A program made the position numbers and the translations under genes. 64,000 nucleotides of DNA. Source: Microbacterium sp. cx-55 (GTDB lineage Bacteria > Actinomycetota > Actinomycetes > Actinomycetales > Microbacteriaceae). Below, piece by piece: positions 42,388-51,218 of the stretch; position 1 is the first letter of the stretch; each line of letters opens with the position of its first letter. The stretch spans positions 124,001 through 188,000 of the forward strand of contig NZ_CP088261.1 of NCBI RefSeq assembly GCF_021117345.1, read 5' to 3'. Below the pieces are notes generated by a model. That model searched no databases, was not told where the DNA came from, and saw only the letters and a program-made list of their open reading frames with translations.

Positions 42388-42416
42388 TTGACCTCGTGAG
42401 AGCGGTCCCATAGGTT
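42388..42416 (+). promoter_or_regulatory. Promoter of cebEFG-bglC operon
   Basis: TTGACC (-35, 42388-42393) and TAGGTT (-10, 42411-42416) are separated by 17 bp. The CebR-type box at 42397-42410 fills the spacer, an ideal position for repression. Confidence 0.75.
42397..42410. promoter_or_regulatory. CebR-type operator 1
   Basis: TGAGAGCGGTCCCA matches the CebR box TGGGAGCGCTCCCA at 12 of 14 positions and lies between the -35 and -10 elements. Confidence 0.75.
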
Positions 42417-42431
42417 GGCGTGAACCCGGAT

Positions 42432-42445
42432 TGGGAGCGCTCTCA
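42432..42445. promoter_or_regulatory. CebR-type operator 2
   Basis: TGGGAGCGCTCTCA matches the CebR box at 13 of 14 positions. It lies downstream of the -10 element, 35 bp centre to centre from operator 1. Confidence 0.8.
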
Positions 42446-42504
42446 CAAGTCGCGAGGCGACACCGCATCCGGGTCACGAATCCCACACCACAAAGGAGTG
42501 ACCT

Positions 42505-43812
42505 GTGCTTTCACGCGCCCTGCGACGCGTTGCCATCGTGGCAACCGCCGCTTCCACCACCGCTCTCGTCCTCGCCGGATGCTCCGGCGGAGGCGGCGAC
42601 ACCGCTGACGGATCGGATGGCGACGTCACGTTGACCGTGACGACCTTCGGCACCTTCGGATACGAAGACCTCTACACCGAGTACGAAGAGGCGAACCCCG
42701 GCGTCACGATCGAGGCGACCAACATCGACACCGGCGGCAACGCCCGCACCGACGCCTTCACGAAGATCGCCGCGGGGTCCGGCCTCTCCGATGTGGTCGC
42801 CCTCGAAGAGGGATGGCTCGGCGCCATCATGGAGGTCTCCGACCAGTTCGTCGACCTGAAGGACTACGGGATCGAAGACCGCAAGGACGACTGGGTCCCG
42901 TGGAAGTACGACCAGGGCACCGACGCACAGGGCCGGGTCATCGGCTACGGCACCGACATCGGCCCGGAGGGGCTCTGCTACAACAAGCCCGCGTTCGAGG
43001 CGGCCGGACTCCCGACCGACCGCGCAGAGGTCGCGGCGCTGTTCGACGGCGACTGGGAGAACTACTTCGACATCGGCCGCGAGTACCACGAGGCCACCGG
43101 CAAGGCCTTCTACGACCACTCCGGGTTCGTGTGGAACGCGATGGTGAACCAGCTCGAGGAGGGCTACTACACCAAGGACGGCGAGCTGAACGTCGCCGAC
43201 AACCCCGAACTCAAGGAGCGCTTCGAGCTTCTCGGAGCGGCCACCGAAGACGGACTGTCTGCGGCGCAGGCCGCATGGGACTGGAACAAGGGCGAGTCGT
43301 TCCTCGACGGCACCTTCGCCACGTTCGTCTGCCCCGGATGGATGCTCGGCACCATGCAGGGCGCGATCGAAGGCGCGGGCGGCACCGCCGACAACGGCTG
43401 GGACTTCGCCGACGTCTTCCCCGGTGGCCCGGCGAACTGGGGCGGCGCATTCCTCGCCGTGTCGGAGAGCTCGGAGCACAAGGAAGCCGCAGCGAAGCTC
43501 GCCGACTGGCTGACGCAGCCGGAGCAGCAGGTCAAGCAGTCCGCCGCGGCGAACAACTTCCCCAGCACCGTCGAAGCGCAGGAGACCCTGGCCGCGGAGG
43601 CAACGCCGAACGAGTTCTTCAGCGGAGCCCCGACCGGCGCGATCCTGGCCGAGCGCGCCAAGGGCGTCGTCGCCCAGTTCAAGGGCCCGGATGACTCGGT
43701 CATCCAGGAGAACGTCTTCGGTCCCGCGCTGAAGTCCCTCGACCTCGGCGAGGCCGACACGCAGGCCGCGTGGCAGAAGGCCCAGGACCTCCTCGGAGAA
43801 CTGGTCGGCTGA
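42505..43812 (+). CDS. cebE: Cellobiose-type ABC transporter substrate-binding lipoprotein
   Basis: A 435-residue cluster B/D sugar-binding lipoprotein (lipobox LAGC, about Cys29). The TTFGTFGYEDLYTEYEEANP opening, GTDIGPEGLCYNKPAFEAAGL and CPGWMLGTM blocks are typical of family 1 solute-binding proteins for oligosaccharides. AAAGGAG precedes the GTG start. First gene of an operon with two permeases, a family 1 beta-glucosidase and a LacI regulator; the CebR-like boxes in front support a cellobiose/cello-oligosaccharide ligand, though other beta-glucosides are possible. Confidence 0.85.
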   Translation: MLSRALRRVAIVATAASTTALVLAGCSGGGGDTADGSDGDVTLTVTTFGTFGYEDLYTEYEEANPGVTIEATNIDTGGNARTDAFTKIAAGSGLSDVVALEEGWLGAIMEVSDQFVDLKDYGIEDRKDDWVPWKYDQGTDAQGRVIGYGTDIGPEGLCYNKPAFEAAGLPTDRAEVAALFDGDWENYFDIGREYHEATGKAFYDHSGFVWNAMVNQLEEGYYTKDGELNVADNPELKERFELLGAATEDGLSAAQAAWDWNKGESFLDGTFATFVCPGWMLGTMQGAIEGAGGTADNGWDFADVFPGGPANWGGAFLAVSESSEHKEAAAKLADWLTQPEQQVKQSAAANNFPSTVEAQETLAAEATPNEFFSGAPTGAILAERAKGVVAQFKGPDDSVIQENVFGPALKSLDLGEADTQAAWQKAQDLLGELVG

Positions 43813-43879
43813 TCCGTTGCGACGGTCGGGGTCTGCGCGAAATGGCAGGCCCCGACCGCCGCTCAGTGAGAGGACTCAC

Positions 43880-44917
43880 ATGACCGCGACATTGCCGTCG
43901 GTGGATGCGTCATCCGCCGCTCCGTCCGCACGCCGACCCGCAACCCCCGAACGCCCCGCCTGGCGCACGCGCCTGTCGCGCGCCGACTACCGAGGTGCCC
44001 CGTATCTCTACGTCGCGCCGTTCTTCCTGCTCTTCGGACTCGTGGGGCTCTTCCCCCTCGTCTACACGCTCGTCGTCTCGCTCTACGAGTGGGATCTCTT
44101 GAAGGGTCAGGGCGAGTTCGTCGGCTTCGGCAACTTCGTCGAGATCCTCGGCGACGGGATGTTCTGGAACTCGGTGTCGAACACGATCAGCATCTTCCTG
44201 CTGTCCTCGGTGCCGCAGCTGGCGGTCGCCCTCGTCGTGGCGTACCTCCTCGACCGCGGACTGCGCGCCCCCACCTTCTGGCGGATGAGCGTGCTGGTGC
44301 CGTTCGTCGTCACCCCCGTGGCGACCGCCCTGATCTTCTCCAGCATCTTCAGCGACGCCGACGGGCTGGTCAACAACATCCTGAACGTCTTCGGCATCGC
44401 CGATCAGGCCTGGAAACAGGACCGCTTCCTCAGCCACCTGGCGATCGCCACGATGGTGAACTTCCGCTGGACGGGCTACAACGCGCTGATCCTGCTCGCC
44501 GCGATGCAGGCGGTGCCGCGCGACCTGTACGAATCCGCCGCCATCGACGGCGCCGGCCCGGTCCGCCGTTTCTTCAGCATCACGATCCCCACCATCCGGC
44601 CCACGCTGATCTTCGTGATCATCACGGCCACGATCGGTGGACTGCAGATCTTCGCCGAACCACGGTTGTTCGACGTCTCGACCGCCGGCGGCATCGGCGG
44701 CAGCGATCGGCAGTTCCAAACGACCGTGCTGTTCATGTGGGAGCTCGCGTTCTTCCGTCGGAACTTCGGTGAAGCATCCGCCGTGGCCTGGCTCCTGTTC
44801 CTCCTCATCGTCGGGTTCGGTCTCGTGAACTTCCTGATCGCGCGCCGCATCTCGACAACCGACTCCCGGCGCGCCGCGAAAGCGCGCCGCGCCCGAACCC
44901 GCGGAGGCGACGCATGA
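43880..44917 (+). CDS. cebF: Sugar ABC transporter permease, MalF-like
   Basis: A 345-residue permease with a cytoplasmic N terminus of about 45 residues and six main membrane segments. The EAA loop is YESAAIDGAGPVRRFFSIT, the hallmark of carbohydrate ABC permeases that contact a MsiK-type ATPase. No ATPase gene is in the operon, as usual for actinobacterial CebEFG systems, which share MsiK. The ATG at 43880 has AGAGGA upstream; the previous gene ends 67 bp earlier. Confidence 0.87.
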   Translation: MTATLPSVDASSAAPSARRPATPERPAWRTRLSRADYRGAPYLYVAPFFLLFGLVGLFPLVYTLVVSLYEWDLLKGQGEFVGFGNFVEILGDGMFWNSVSNTISIFLLSSVPQLAVALVVAYLLDRGLRAPTFWRMSVLVPFVVTPVATALIFSSIFSDADGLVNNILNVFGIADQAWKQDRFLSHLAIATMVNFRWTGYNALILLAAMQAVPRDLYESAAIDGAGPVRRFFSITIPTIRPTLIFVIITATIGGLQIFAEPRLFDVSTAGGIGGSDRQFQTTVLFMWELAFFRRNFGEASAVAWLLFLLIVGFGLVNFLIARRISTTDSRRAAKARRARTRGGDA

Positions 44918-45840
44918 GCATCAGCATCCCCGAACCCCTTCCCGCCCAGCAGGTCGACACCGTCGAACCCGATCCGCCGCGGTCGCCGCGACGGCGACGG
45001 CCCCGAGAGACCGGCAGCGCCGGCATCGGCAGCCGTCCGGGATTTCTCACCTACGGGCTGCTCGCCGCGTTCATCATCGGCAGTGTCTACCCGCTCTGGT
45101 GGTCGTTCGTCATCGGCAGCGGCACCAACGCGACCCGCAGCGAGACCGTTCCGCTCATCCCCGGCGGCAACTTCCTCGCGAACGCCGCGAAGGTGCTCGA
45201 CGCCATCCCGTTCTGGCTGGCGCTCGGCAACTCCGTCGTGATCTCGGCCATCATCACGGTGTCGGTCGTCTCGTTCGCCACGATCGCGGGCTACGCGTTC
45301 GCGAAGCTCCGGTTCCGCGGCCGCGACGGCCTGATGCTGTTCGTCATCGCGACGATGGCCATCCCGACCCAGCTCGGCATCATCCCGCTCTTCATGGTGA
45401 TGCGCCAGCTCGGCTGGACCGGCACCATCGGGGCTGTGATCGTCCCGACGCTCGTGACGGCGTTCGGTGTCTTCTTCATGCGGCAGTACCTGGTGGATGT
45501 GATCCCCGACGAACTGATCGAAGCCGCACGCGTGGACGGCGCCAGCCAGTTCCGCACCTTCCTCACTGTCGGCGTGCCCGCGGCCCGGCCCGCCATGGCG
45601 ATCCTCGGCCTCTTCACCTTCATGACGGCGTGGACCGACTACCTGTGGCCGCTCATCGTGCTGAGCCCCTCGAACCCCACCCTGCAGACGGCGCTCAGCC
45701 AATTGCAGTCGGGCTACTACATTGATTACTCGATCGTGCTCACCGGTGCCGTCATGGCCACCATCCCGCTCCTGGTGCTGTTCATCGTCGCGGGGAAGCA
45801 GCTCATCTCCGGGATCATGGCCGGCGCTGTGAAGGGGTGA
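44914..45840 (+). CDS. cebG: Sugar ABC transporter permease, MalG-like
   Basis: A 308-residue permease, partner of the preceding one. The EAA loop reads IEAARVDGASQFRTFLTVG, and MTAWTDYLWPL is typical of the MalG group. Its ATG overlaps the upstream stop by 4 bp. The first 40 residues are Pro/Arg-rich and cytoplasmic. Its end lies 50 bp before the preferred bglC start. Confidence 0.87.
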   Translation: MSISIPEPLPAQQVDTVEPDPPRSPRRRRPRETGSAGIGSRPGFLTYGLLAAFIIGSVYPLWWSFVIGSGTNATRSETVPLIPGGNFLANAAKVLDAIPFWLALGNSVVISAIITVSVVSFATIAGYAFAKLRFRGRDGLMLFVIATMAIPTQLGIIPLFMVMRQLGWTGTIGAVIVPTLVTAFGVFFMRQYLVDVIPDELIEAARVDGASQFRTFLTVGVPAARPAMAILGLFTFMTAWTDYLWPLIVLSPSNPTLQTALSQLQSGYYIDYSIVLTGAVMATIPLLVLFIVAGKQLISGIMAGAVKG

Positions 45841-45890
45841 CGGGCGGTATCGACACCATGATCTCCGCACTTCGAGAGGACCTCCGTTCC

Positions 45891-47336
45891 ATGCCGCACA
45901 CCAGTACCCCCCGGTCATTCCCCCAGGACTTCCTCTTCGGAGCCGCGACCGCCGCGTACCAGATCGAGGGTGCCGCCCACGAAGACGGACGCACCGACTC
46001 GATCTGGGACGCGTTCGCCCGCGTCCCCGGCGCCGTCATCAACGGCGACAACGGCGACGTCGCCTGCGACCATTACCACCGCTACGGCGACGACGTGGCC
46101 CTGATGAAGTCCCTCGGGCTGCAGACCTACCGGTTCTCGACCTCGTGGGCGCGCGTGCGCCCGGACGGCGGGGCGCTGAACCCGAAGGGCGTGGACTTCT
46201 ACAAGCGCCTGGTCGACGAGCTGCTGGATGCGGACATCCTGCCGTGGCTGACGCTGTACCACTGGGACCTGCCGCAGGCGCTGGAGGAGCGCGGCGGATG
46301 GACGAACCGCGACACCGCCGACCGGTTCACGGAGTACGCGCTCGACATGCACGACGCGCTCGGCGACCGGGTGGGCGTGTGGACGACCCTCAACGAGCCG
46401 TGGTGCTCGTCGTTCCTGAGCTACACCGCCGGCGTGCACGCGCCGGGGCACTACTCGCCGACGGAGGGTGTGCTCGCGGCGCACCACCTGCTCCTCGGCC
46501 ACGGTCAGACGATCCGGGCGCTGCGGGCGCGCGACGAGAACCTCAACCTCGGTCTGACGCTGAACCTGACCGTCGCCGACCCGGTCGACCCGGAGAACGC
46601 CGCCGACGTCGACGCCGCGCGCCGCATCGATGGCCAGTTCAACCGGTGGTTCCTCGACCCGGTGTTCCGCGGGGAGTACCCGGCCGACATCCTCTCGGAC
46701 TTCGCGACCCACATTCCGGATGCGGCCGCCGCCCTCGAGCAGGCGATCCGCCCCGGTGACCTCGAGATCATCTCCACGCCGATCGACACGCTGGGCGTCA
46801 ACTATTACCACGGCGAGTACGTCGGCGGCGCGCCGCCCGCGCACCCGCCCATGGGCGGCGACGCCCCGACCGACCGCCGGGGCGAGTCGGCGTTCCCCGT
46901 GTGGCACGACCTCTACTGGCACGATCGTGGCCTGCCGCGCACCTCGATGCACTGGGAGGTCGACGCGCCCACCCTCACCCGCCTGCTGTCGCGGGTGTCG
47001 AGCGAATACTCGGACGCCGCCGGCACGCGCTTGTTCGTGACCGAGAACGGCGCCGCGTTCGACGACGAGGCCGTGGTCGAAGACGGCGAGACGCACGTGC
47101 ACGACAGTCACCGCGCGCACTTCCTCAGCGCGCACCTGACGGCGATCCTCGACGCGATCGACGCCGGGGTCGACGTCGGGGGCTACTTCTACTGGTCGTT
47201 CCTCGACAATTACGAATGGGCGTGGGGGTACGAGAAGCGCTTCGGCATCGTGCGAGTCGACTACGAGACGCAGGAGCGCATTCTCAAAGACAGTGCACAC
47301 GGATACCGCCGCATCATCGACGCTCGCGCGTTGTAG
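45891..47336 (+). CDS. bglC: Family 1 glycoside hydrolase (beta-glucosidase)
   Basis: A 481-residue GH1 enzyme. The acid/base Glu is in TTLNEPWCSS and the nucleophile Glu in LFVTENGAAF. FPQDFLFGAATAAYQIEG at the N terminus is the family signature, and YFYWSFLDNYEWAWGYEKRFG closes the barrel. No signal peptide is seen, so it acts in the cytosol on imported cello-oligosaccharides. ATG at 45891 is chosen because it precedes FPQDF by the usual distance and has GAGAGG about 11 nt upstream; earlier in-frame starts (GTG 45837, ATG 45858) overlap the permease end. Confidence 0.93.
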   Translation: MPHTSTPRSFPQDFLFGAATAAYQIEGAAHEDGRTDSIWDAFARVPGAVINGDNGDVACDHYHRYGDDVALMKSLGLQTYRFSTSWARVRPDGGALNPKGVDFYKRLVDELLDADILPWLTLYHWDLPQALEERGGWTNRDTADRFTEYALDMHDALGDRVGVWTTLNEPWCSSFLSYTAGVHAPGHYSPTEGVLAAHHLLLGHGQTIRALRARDENLNLGLTLNLTVADPVDPENAADVDAARRIDGQFNRWFLDPVFRGEYPADILSDFATHIPDAAAALEQAIRPGDLEIISTPIDTLGVNYYHGEYVGGAPPAHPPMGGDAPTDRRGESAFPVWHDLYWHDRGLPRTSMHWEVDAPTLTRLLSRVSSEYSDAAGTRLFVTENGAAFDDEAVVEDGETHVHDSHRAHFLSAHLTAILDAIDAGVDVGGYFYWSFLDNYEWAWGYEKRFGIVRVDYETQERILKDSAHGYRRIIDARAL

Positions 47337-47346
47337 TCTCGGCTGA

Positions 47347-47371
47347 CGCTCCCCCGTACCGCGGGGGAGCG
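47347..47371 (+). terminator. Hairpin between bglC and cebR
   Basis: CGCTCCCCC at 47347-47355 pairs with GGGGGAGCG at 47363-47371. It lies 10 bp after the bglC stop and may lower read-through into the regulator gene. Confidence 0.7.
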
Positions 47372-47442
47372 TGGTGCGCACCCCCGCCATCCGCCCCTCC
47401 GGGCGTCGGATGCCGCGGCGGCGCGGGGGAGAAGGAGTCATC

Positions 47443-48438
47443 ATGGCCGGATCGGTGACGATCGAGGAAGTCGCTCGGGTCGCGGGCGTCTCACGATCGA
47501 CCGTGTCGCGGGTGGTCAACGGGTCGACCGCGGTCAGTCCGGAGGCACTCGACGCCGTCCGGCAGGCGATCGATTCGCTGAACTACGTGCCCAACCGCGC
47601 GGCACGATCGCTGGCGAGCAGCCGCACCCTCGCGGTCGCCGTGATCGTGCCCGAAGACGTGCACCGTTTCTTCGGGGACCCGTTCTTCGCCTCGATCATC
47701 GCGGGCATCAACGCGACGATCTCCGCATCCGACTACGTGCTGACCCTCGCCATCGCGAGCAACGATCCCGACGACAAGATGATCGGCTACGTGCGCAGCG
47801 GCGCCGTCGACGGGGCGATCATCGTGTCGCACCACGAGGGCGACACGTTCGTCGACCGCATCGCCGCGTCGGTGCCCGTCGTGTTCGGCGGCCGCCCGAC
47901 CTCGCTGACGCCCGAGACCTACTTCGTCGACGTCGACAACGTGCGCGGTGCGCGCGACGCCGTCGAGTACCTGCTCGGCCAGGGCCATCGGTCGATCGCG
48001 ACGATCACCGGACCCCACACGATGGTCGCGAGCAACGACCGCCTCGACGGCTATCGGCAAGCGCTCGCCGCCGCGGGCGTGAAGCCGGGCGTGATCGCCG
48101 ACGGCGACTTCACGATCCAGGGCGGAGCGGCCGCGATGCGCAGCATCCTGGCCCAGAGCACTCCGGATGCGGTGTTCGTCGCGAGCGACCTGATGGCCCG
48201 CGGCGCGCTGGGCGTGCTCGAGTCGGCGGGGCTCCGCGTGCCCGAGGACGTCGCGGTCGTCGGATACGACGACTCGCTGCTCGCGACCAGCGCCGCGCCG
48301 ATGCTCACCACGATGCGCCAGCCGTCGTTCGGTCAGGGCAAGCGGATGGCGCAGGTGCTGCTCGAGCGCCTCGAGGGCCACGAGCCTCCCCACGCCACGG
48401 TCATGCCGACCGAGCTGATCGTCCGCGACTCCGCCTGA
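47443..48438 (+). CDS. cebR: LacI-family regulator, CebR-like
   Basis: A 331-residue repressor. The DNA-binding domain VTIEEVARVAGVSRSTVSRVV (residues 5-25) is followed by the hinge helix NRAARSLASSRT. The periplasmic-binding-like sensor has YFVDVDNVRGARDAV, GYDDSLLATSAAPMLTT and TELIVRDSA at its end. AGAAGGAG precedes the ATG. It lies at the end of the cebEFG-bglC cluster, behind a hairpin, so it probably has its own transcript. The two CebR-type boxes at 42397-42445 are its expected targets, with cellobiose as likely inducer. Confidence 0.87.
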   Translation: MAGSVTIEEVARVAGVSRSTVSRVVNGSTAVSPEALDAVRQAIDSLNYVPNRAARSLASSRTLAVAVIVPEDVHRFFGDPFFASIIAGINATISASDYVLTLAIASNDPDDKMIGYVRSGAVDGAIIVSHHEGDTFVDRIAASVPVVFGGRPTSLTPETYFVDVDNVRGARDAVEYLLGQGHRSIATITGPHTMVASNDRLDGYRQALAAAGVKPGVIADGDFTIQGGAAAMRSILAQSTPDAVFVASDLMARGALGVLESAGLRVPEDVAVVGYDDSLLATSAAPMLTTMRQPSFGQGKRMAQVLLERLEGHEPPHATVMPTELIVRDSA

Positions 48439-48512
48439 GCCCGGGTGGCGGCTGCGTGCCGCCCGCCCGGCTGGGTGCCGCCTGCCCAACCGGCCCGTGC
48501 GCCCTTCCCTCT

Positions 48513-48593
48513 GGGTTTGGGGCACATTCCTGCGTTTGGGGCGCGAATATTGCGCCCCAAACGAAGAATCGTGCCCCAAACCCGCGCCTCGGT
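48513..48593. terminator. Nested 81-bp palindrome between convergent genes
   Basis: Outer arms GGGTTTGGGGCAC (48513-48525) pair with 48581-48593; inner arms CGTTTGGGGCGC (48533-48544) pair with 48552-48563 around GAATATT. Each arm carries TTTGGGGC, so the left half is itself a direct repeat. It lies between the ends of cebR and the permease gene and probably acts as a bidirectional terminator, while resembling the other long palindromes of the window. Confidence 0.75.
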
Positions 48594-48613
48594 GGGTGCG
48601 GTGCCGCCAGGGG

Positions 48614-49933
48614 TCAGGTCGGGTCGCCGCCGAGCGGACCGACGGCGGGGATGGGGCCGCCATCGTCCGCGCCGGTCTTCCGCCATCGGGCGATCGCGTT
48701 GCCGAGGTGGTAGATCACGAGCGCGGCAGCGGAGGCGAGCACGATCGCGCCGAGTTCGAACGCGCCCCAGCTCATCGTGAATCCGGCGACTGCCATGACG
48801 AGCGCGACGGCGGCGGTGTACTGGTTCACCGGTCGCGAGAAGTCGACGCGGTTGTCGACCCAGATCTTGATGCCGATGATGCCGATCAGGCCGTAGAGCG
48901 CGGTGGTCGCCCCACCCAGCACGCCGGCGGGGATCGAGTTGAAGACCGCCCCGACCTTGGGTGAGAGGCTGAGCAGCACCGCCACGATGCCCGCGACCCA
49001 GTACGCGGCCGTCGAGTACACGCGGGTCGCGGCCATGACGCCGATGTTCTCGCCGTACGTCGTGGTGCCCGATCCGCCGAACATGCCCGCGACCGTCGTC
49101 GAGACGCCGTCGGCGATCAGCGCCCGGCCGGTCGACCGGTTGGCGGAGGCATCCGTCATCGTGGCGACTCCGCGCACGTGCCCGACGTTCTCGGCGATCA
49201 GCACCAGCACGACGGGCAGGAACATCGCGATGGCCGACCACGTACCCGGCTCGGTGAAGTTCGCGAGCTCGAACGTCGGGAGGCCGACCCACGCCGCATC
49301 CGCGACCGAACTGAAGTCGAGCTGGCCGAGGACGGCGGCGGTGACGTAGCCGACCACGACGCCGAGGAAGATCGAGATGCGGCCGAGGAACCCGCGGAAC
49401 AGCACGCTGAACAGGATGATCGACCCGAGCGTGATGCCGGCCACGACCGGACCCTGCTGGAAATTGCCCCACGCGGCGGGCGCGAGGTTGAAGCCGATCA
49501 GCGCGACGATCGCGCCGGCGACCACCGGGGGCATCAGACGGTCGATCCAGCCGAGACCGGCGACCTGCACGATGACGCCGACGAGTGCCAGCAGGATGCC
49601 GACGGCCACGATGCCGGCGAGCGCCGAACCCATGCCGGCGCTCGCTGTGGCCGCCGTCACGGGCGCGATGAAGGCGAACGACGATCCGAGGTAGCTCGGC
49701 AGCTTGTTCTTCGTGATGACCAGGAAGAGCAGCGTGCCGATGCCCGAGAACAGCAGGGTCGTCGAGACGGGGAACCCCGTGATCGTCGGCACCAGGAAGG
49801 TCGCGCCGAACATCGCGACGACGTGCTGCGCGCCGATCGCGATGGTCGCCGGCCAGTTCAGGCGTTCGTCGGGTCTGACGACCGCGCCCGGTGCGACGGT
49901 CCGGCCGTTGCCGTGCAGTTTCCAGATGGGCAT
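48614..49933 (-). CDS. Uracil/xanthine permease (NCS2 family)
   Basis: A 439-residue integral membrane transporter with about 14 hydrophobic segments. The NCS2 signature region is ENVGHVRGVATMTD, followed by SGTTTYGENIGVMAATRVYS, typical of the uracil-transporting UraA/PyrP group. The start at 49933 follows AAGGAGCACC. It imports a nucleobase by proton symport. Convergent with cebR; a 73-bp palindrome lies about 60 bp upstream of its start. It complements the nucleobase enzymes further left in the window. Confidence 0.92.
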   Translation of the reverse strand: MPIWKLHGNGRTVAPGAVVRPDERLNWPATIAIGAQHVVAMFGATFLVPTITGFPVSTTLLFSGIGTLLFLVITKNKLPSYLGSSFAFIAPVTAATASAGMGSALAGIVAVGILLALVGVIVQVAGLGWIDRLMPPVVAGAIVALIGFNLAPAAWGNFQQGPVVAGITLGSIILFSVLFRGFLGRISIFLGVVVGYVTAAVLGQLDFSSVADAAWVGLPTFELANFTEPGTWSAIAMFLPVVLVLIAENVGHVRGVATMTDASANRSTGRALIADGVSTTVAGMFGGSGTTTYGENIGVMAATRVYSTAAYWVAGIVAVLLSLSPKVGAVFNSIPAGVLGGATTALYGLIGIIGIKIWVDNRVDFSRPVNQYTAAVALVMAVAGFTMSWGAFELGAIVLASAAALVIYHLGNAIARWRKTGADDGGPIPAVGPLGGDPT

Positions 49934-49992
49934 GGTGCTCCTTTGTCGTCGCGGGCGAGGCATCCGCACTCACCGCGGGCCCCGCCTATTCT

Positions 49993-50065
49993 CCGCGAGA
50001 CGGGATCTGTGCGCCGAGACTGCGGGTTTACCCCACTGTCTCGGCGCGAAGATCCCGTCTCGCGG
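49993..50065. repeat. 73-bp palindromic element, copy 2 of 2
   Basis: Same outer arms as 5447-5519 (CCGCGAGACGGGATC and complement) and the same 73-bp length; the second stem CGCCGAGAC/GTCTCGGCG is also kept, while the loop differs. It sits between the permease start and the purC end. Confidence 0.85.
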
Positions 50066-50129
50066 ACGTGGGGCGGATGCGGGTTACGGGCCCGGGTGCG
50101 GCGCGCGGGCGGATGCGGCGGGCGCCGGG

Positions 50130-51146
50130 TCAGGCGGTGAGGCGCTGCAGCAGCTCGGCGTAGCGGGCAGCCGTGCGAGCGACGACATCGTCGGGCAGCG
50201 CGGGCGGGGTGCCTTCTTTCTCCGGCCAGGCTGCAGCGAGCCAGTCGCGCACGATCTGCTTGTCGAAGCTCGCCATCCGCGACTCGGGCGTCGTTCCCTC
50301 GGCCCACGCGGCGGCGTCCCAGTACCGCGACGAATCCGGCGTGAGCACCTCGTCGGCGAGCGTCAGGACGCCATCCGCGTCGATGCCGAACTCGAACTTC
50401 GTGTCGGCGAGGATCAGACCCCGCTTCTCCGCGGTCGCCGCGGCGCGCGCGTAGATCTCCAGCGACAGGTCGCGCAGCTCCGCCGCGCGTTCGGCGCCGA
50501 CCAGCTCGACGGTCTGCGCAAACGAGATGTTCTCGTCGTGCTCGCCCATCGGAGCCTTATACGCGGGCGTGAAGATCGGTTCCGGAAGACGGCCGCCGTT
50601 ACCGAGACCCTCGACGAGCCGGATGCCGCACACCGTCCCGCTCTCCTGGTACTCGGCCCAGCCCGAACCTGTCAGGTATCCGCGTACGACGCATTCCACC
50701 GGCAGCATATTCAGATTGCGCACCACCATCGCGCGCCCCGAGACCGCATCCGGGATTAGCGAGTACGCCGCGGCGGCGTCGTCGGCGGACGCGCTGAGCC
50801 GGTGGTCGGCGGCCAAGTGATTCGGGATGCGGCGGCCACCGTCGGCGCCGGCGAGCCGGTCGAACCACCAGAGGCTCAGCGTGGTCAGCAGCTCGCCCTT
50901 GCCGGGAACTCCCGGCTCGAGCACGTGGTCGAACGCGCTCACCCGGTCGCTCGCGACGACCAGCATCCGGCCGGGGGTGGCGCGGGGGTCAGCCGACGCA
51001 CCGGCATCCGACGCCCCCGCATCCGACGCATCGTCATCCGCCGCAACGGCACCGCCCGCGTCCGCGTCGTCGCCGGATACGTACAGGTCGCGCACCTTGC
51101 CGGAATAGACGTGGTGCCAGCCGGGAAGAGAGAGAGCGTCGGTCAC
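50130..51146 (-). CDS. purC: Phosphoribosylaminoimidazole-succinocarboxamide synthase
   Basis: A 338-residue SAICAR synthetase. YSGKVRDLY, VVASDRVSAFDHVLEPGVPGKG, VVRNLNMLPVECVVRGYLTGSG and DTKFEFGIDADG are the family blocks. An Ala/Asp/Gly-rich insert of about 35 residues (from [10 protein letters not shown]) lies after the first strand, encoded by GCATCCGACGCC-type repeats. GATAAT (51153-51158) lies exactly 6 nt before the GTG at 51146, so the mRNA is probably leaderless. It ligates aspartate to CAIR in purine synthesis. Divergent from the PadR gene. Confidence 0.95.
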   Translation of the reverse strand: MTDALSLPGWHHVYSGKVRDLYVSGDDADAGGAVAADDDASDAGASDAGASADPRATPGRMLVVASDRVSAFDHVLEPGVPGKGELLTTLSLWWFDRLAGADGGRRIPNHLAADHRLSASADDAAAAYSLIPDAVSGRAMVVRNLNMLPVECVVRGYLTGSGWAEYQESGTVCGIRLVEGLGNGGRLPEPIFTPAYKAPMGEHDENISFAQTVELVGAERAAELRDLSLEIYARAAATAEKRGLILADTKFEFGIDADGVLTLADEVLTPDSSRYWDAAAWAEGTTPESRMASFDKQIVRDWLAAAWPEKEGTPPALPDDVVARTAARYAELLQRLTA

Positions 51147-51183
51147 CCGCCCATTATCGCGAGAAAGCGCAGCGAAGAAGCGC

Positions 51184-51201
51184 TATAGTCCATCTGGACT
51201 A
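51184..51201. promoter_or_regulatory. PadR operator overlapping -10 element
   Basis: TAGTCC-ATCT-GGACTA (51186-51201) is a perfect dyad overlapping a -10 candidate TATAGT at 51184-51189, 18 bp before the PadR gene start. This is the expected layout for autorepression. Confidence 0.75.
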
Positions 51202-51218
51202 GTTCATGAGGAGTACCC

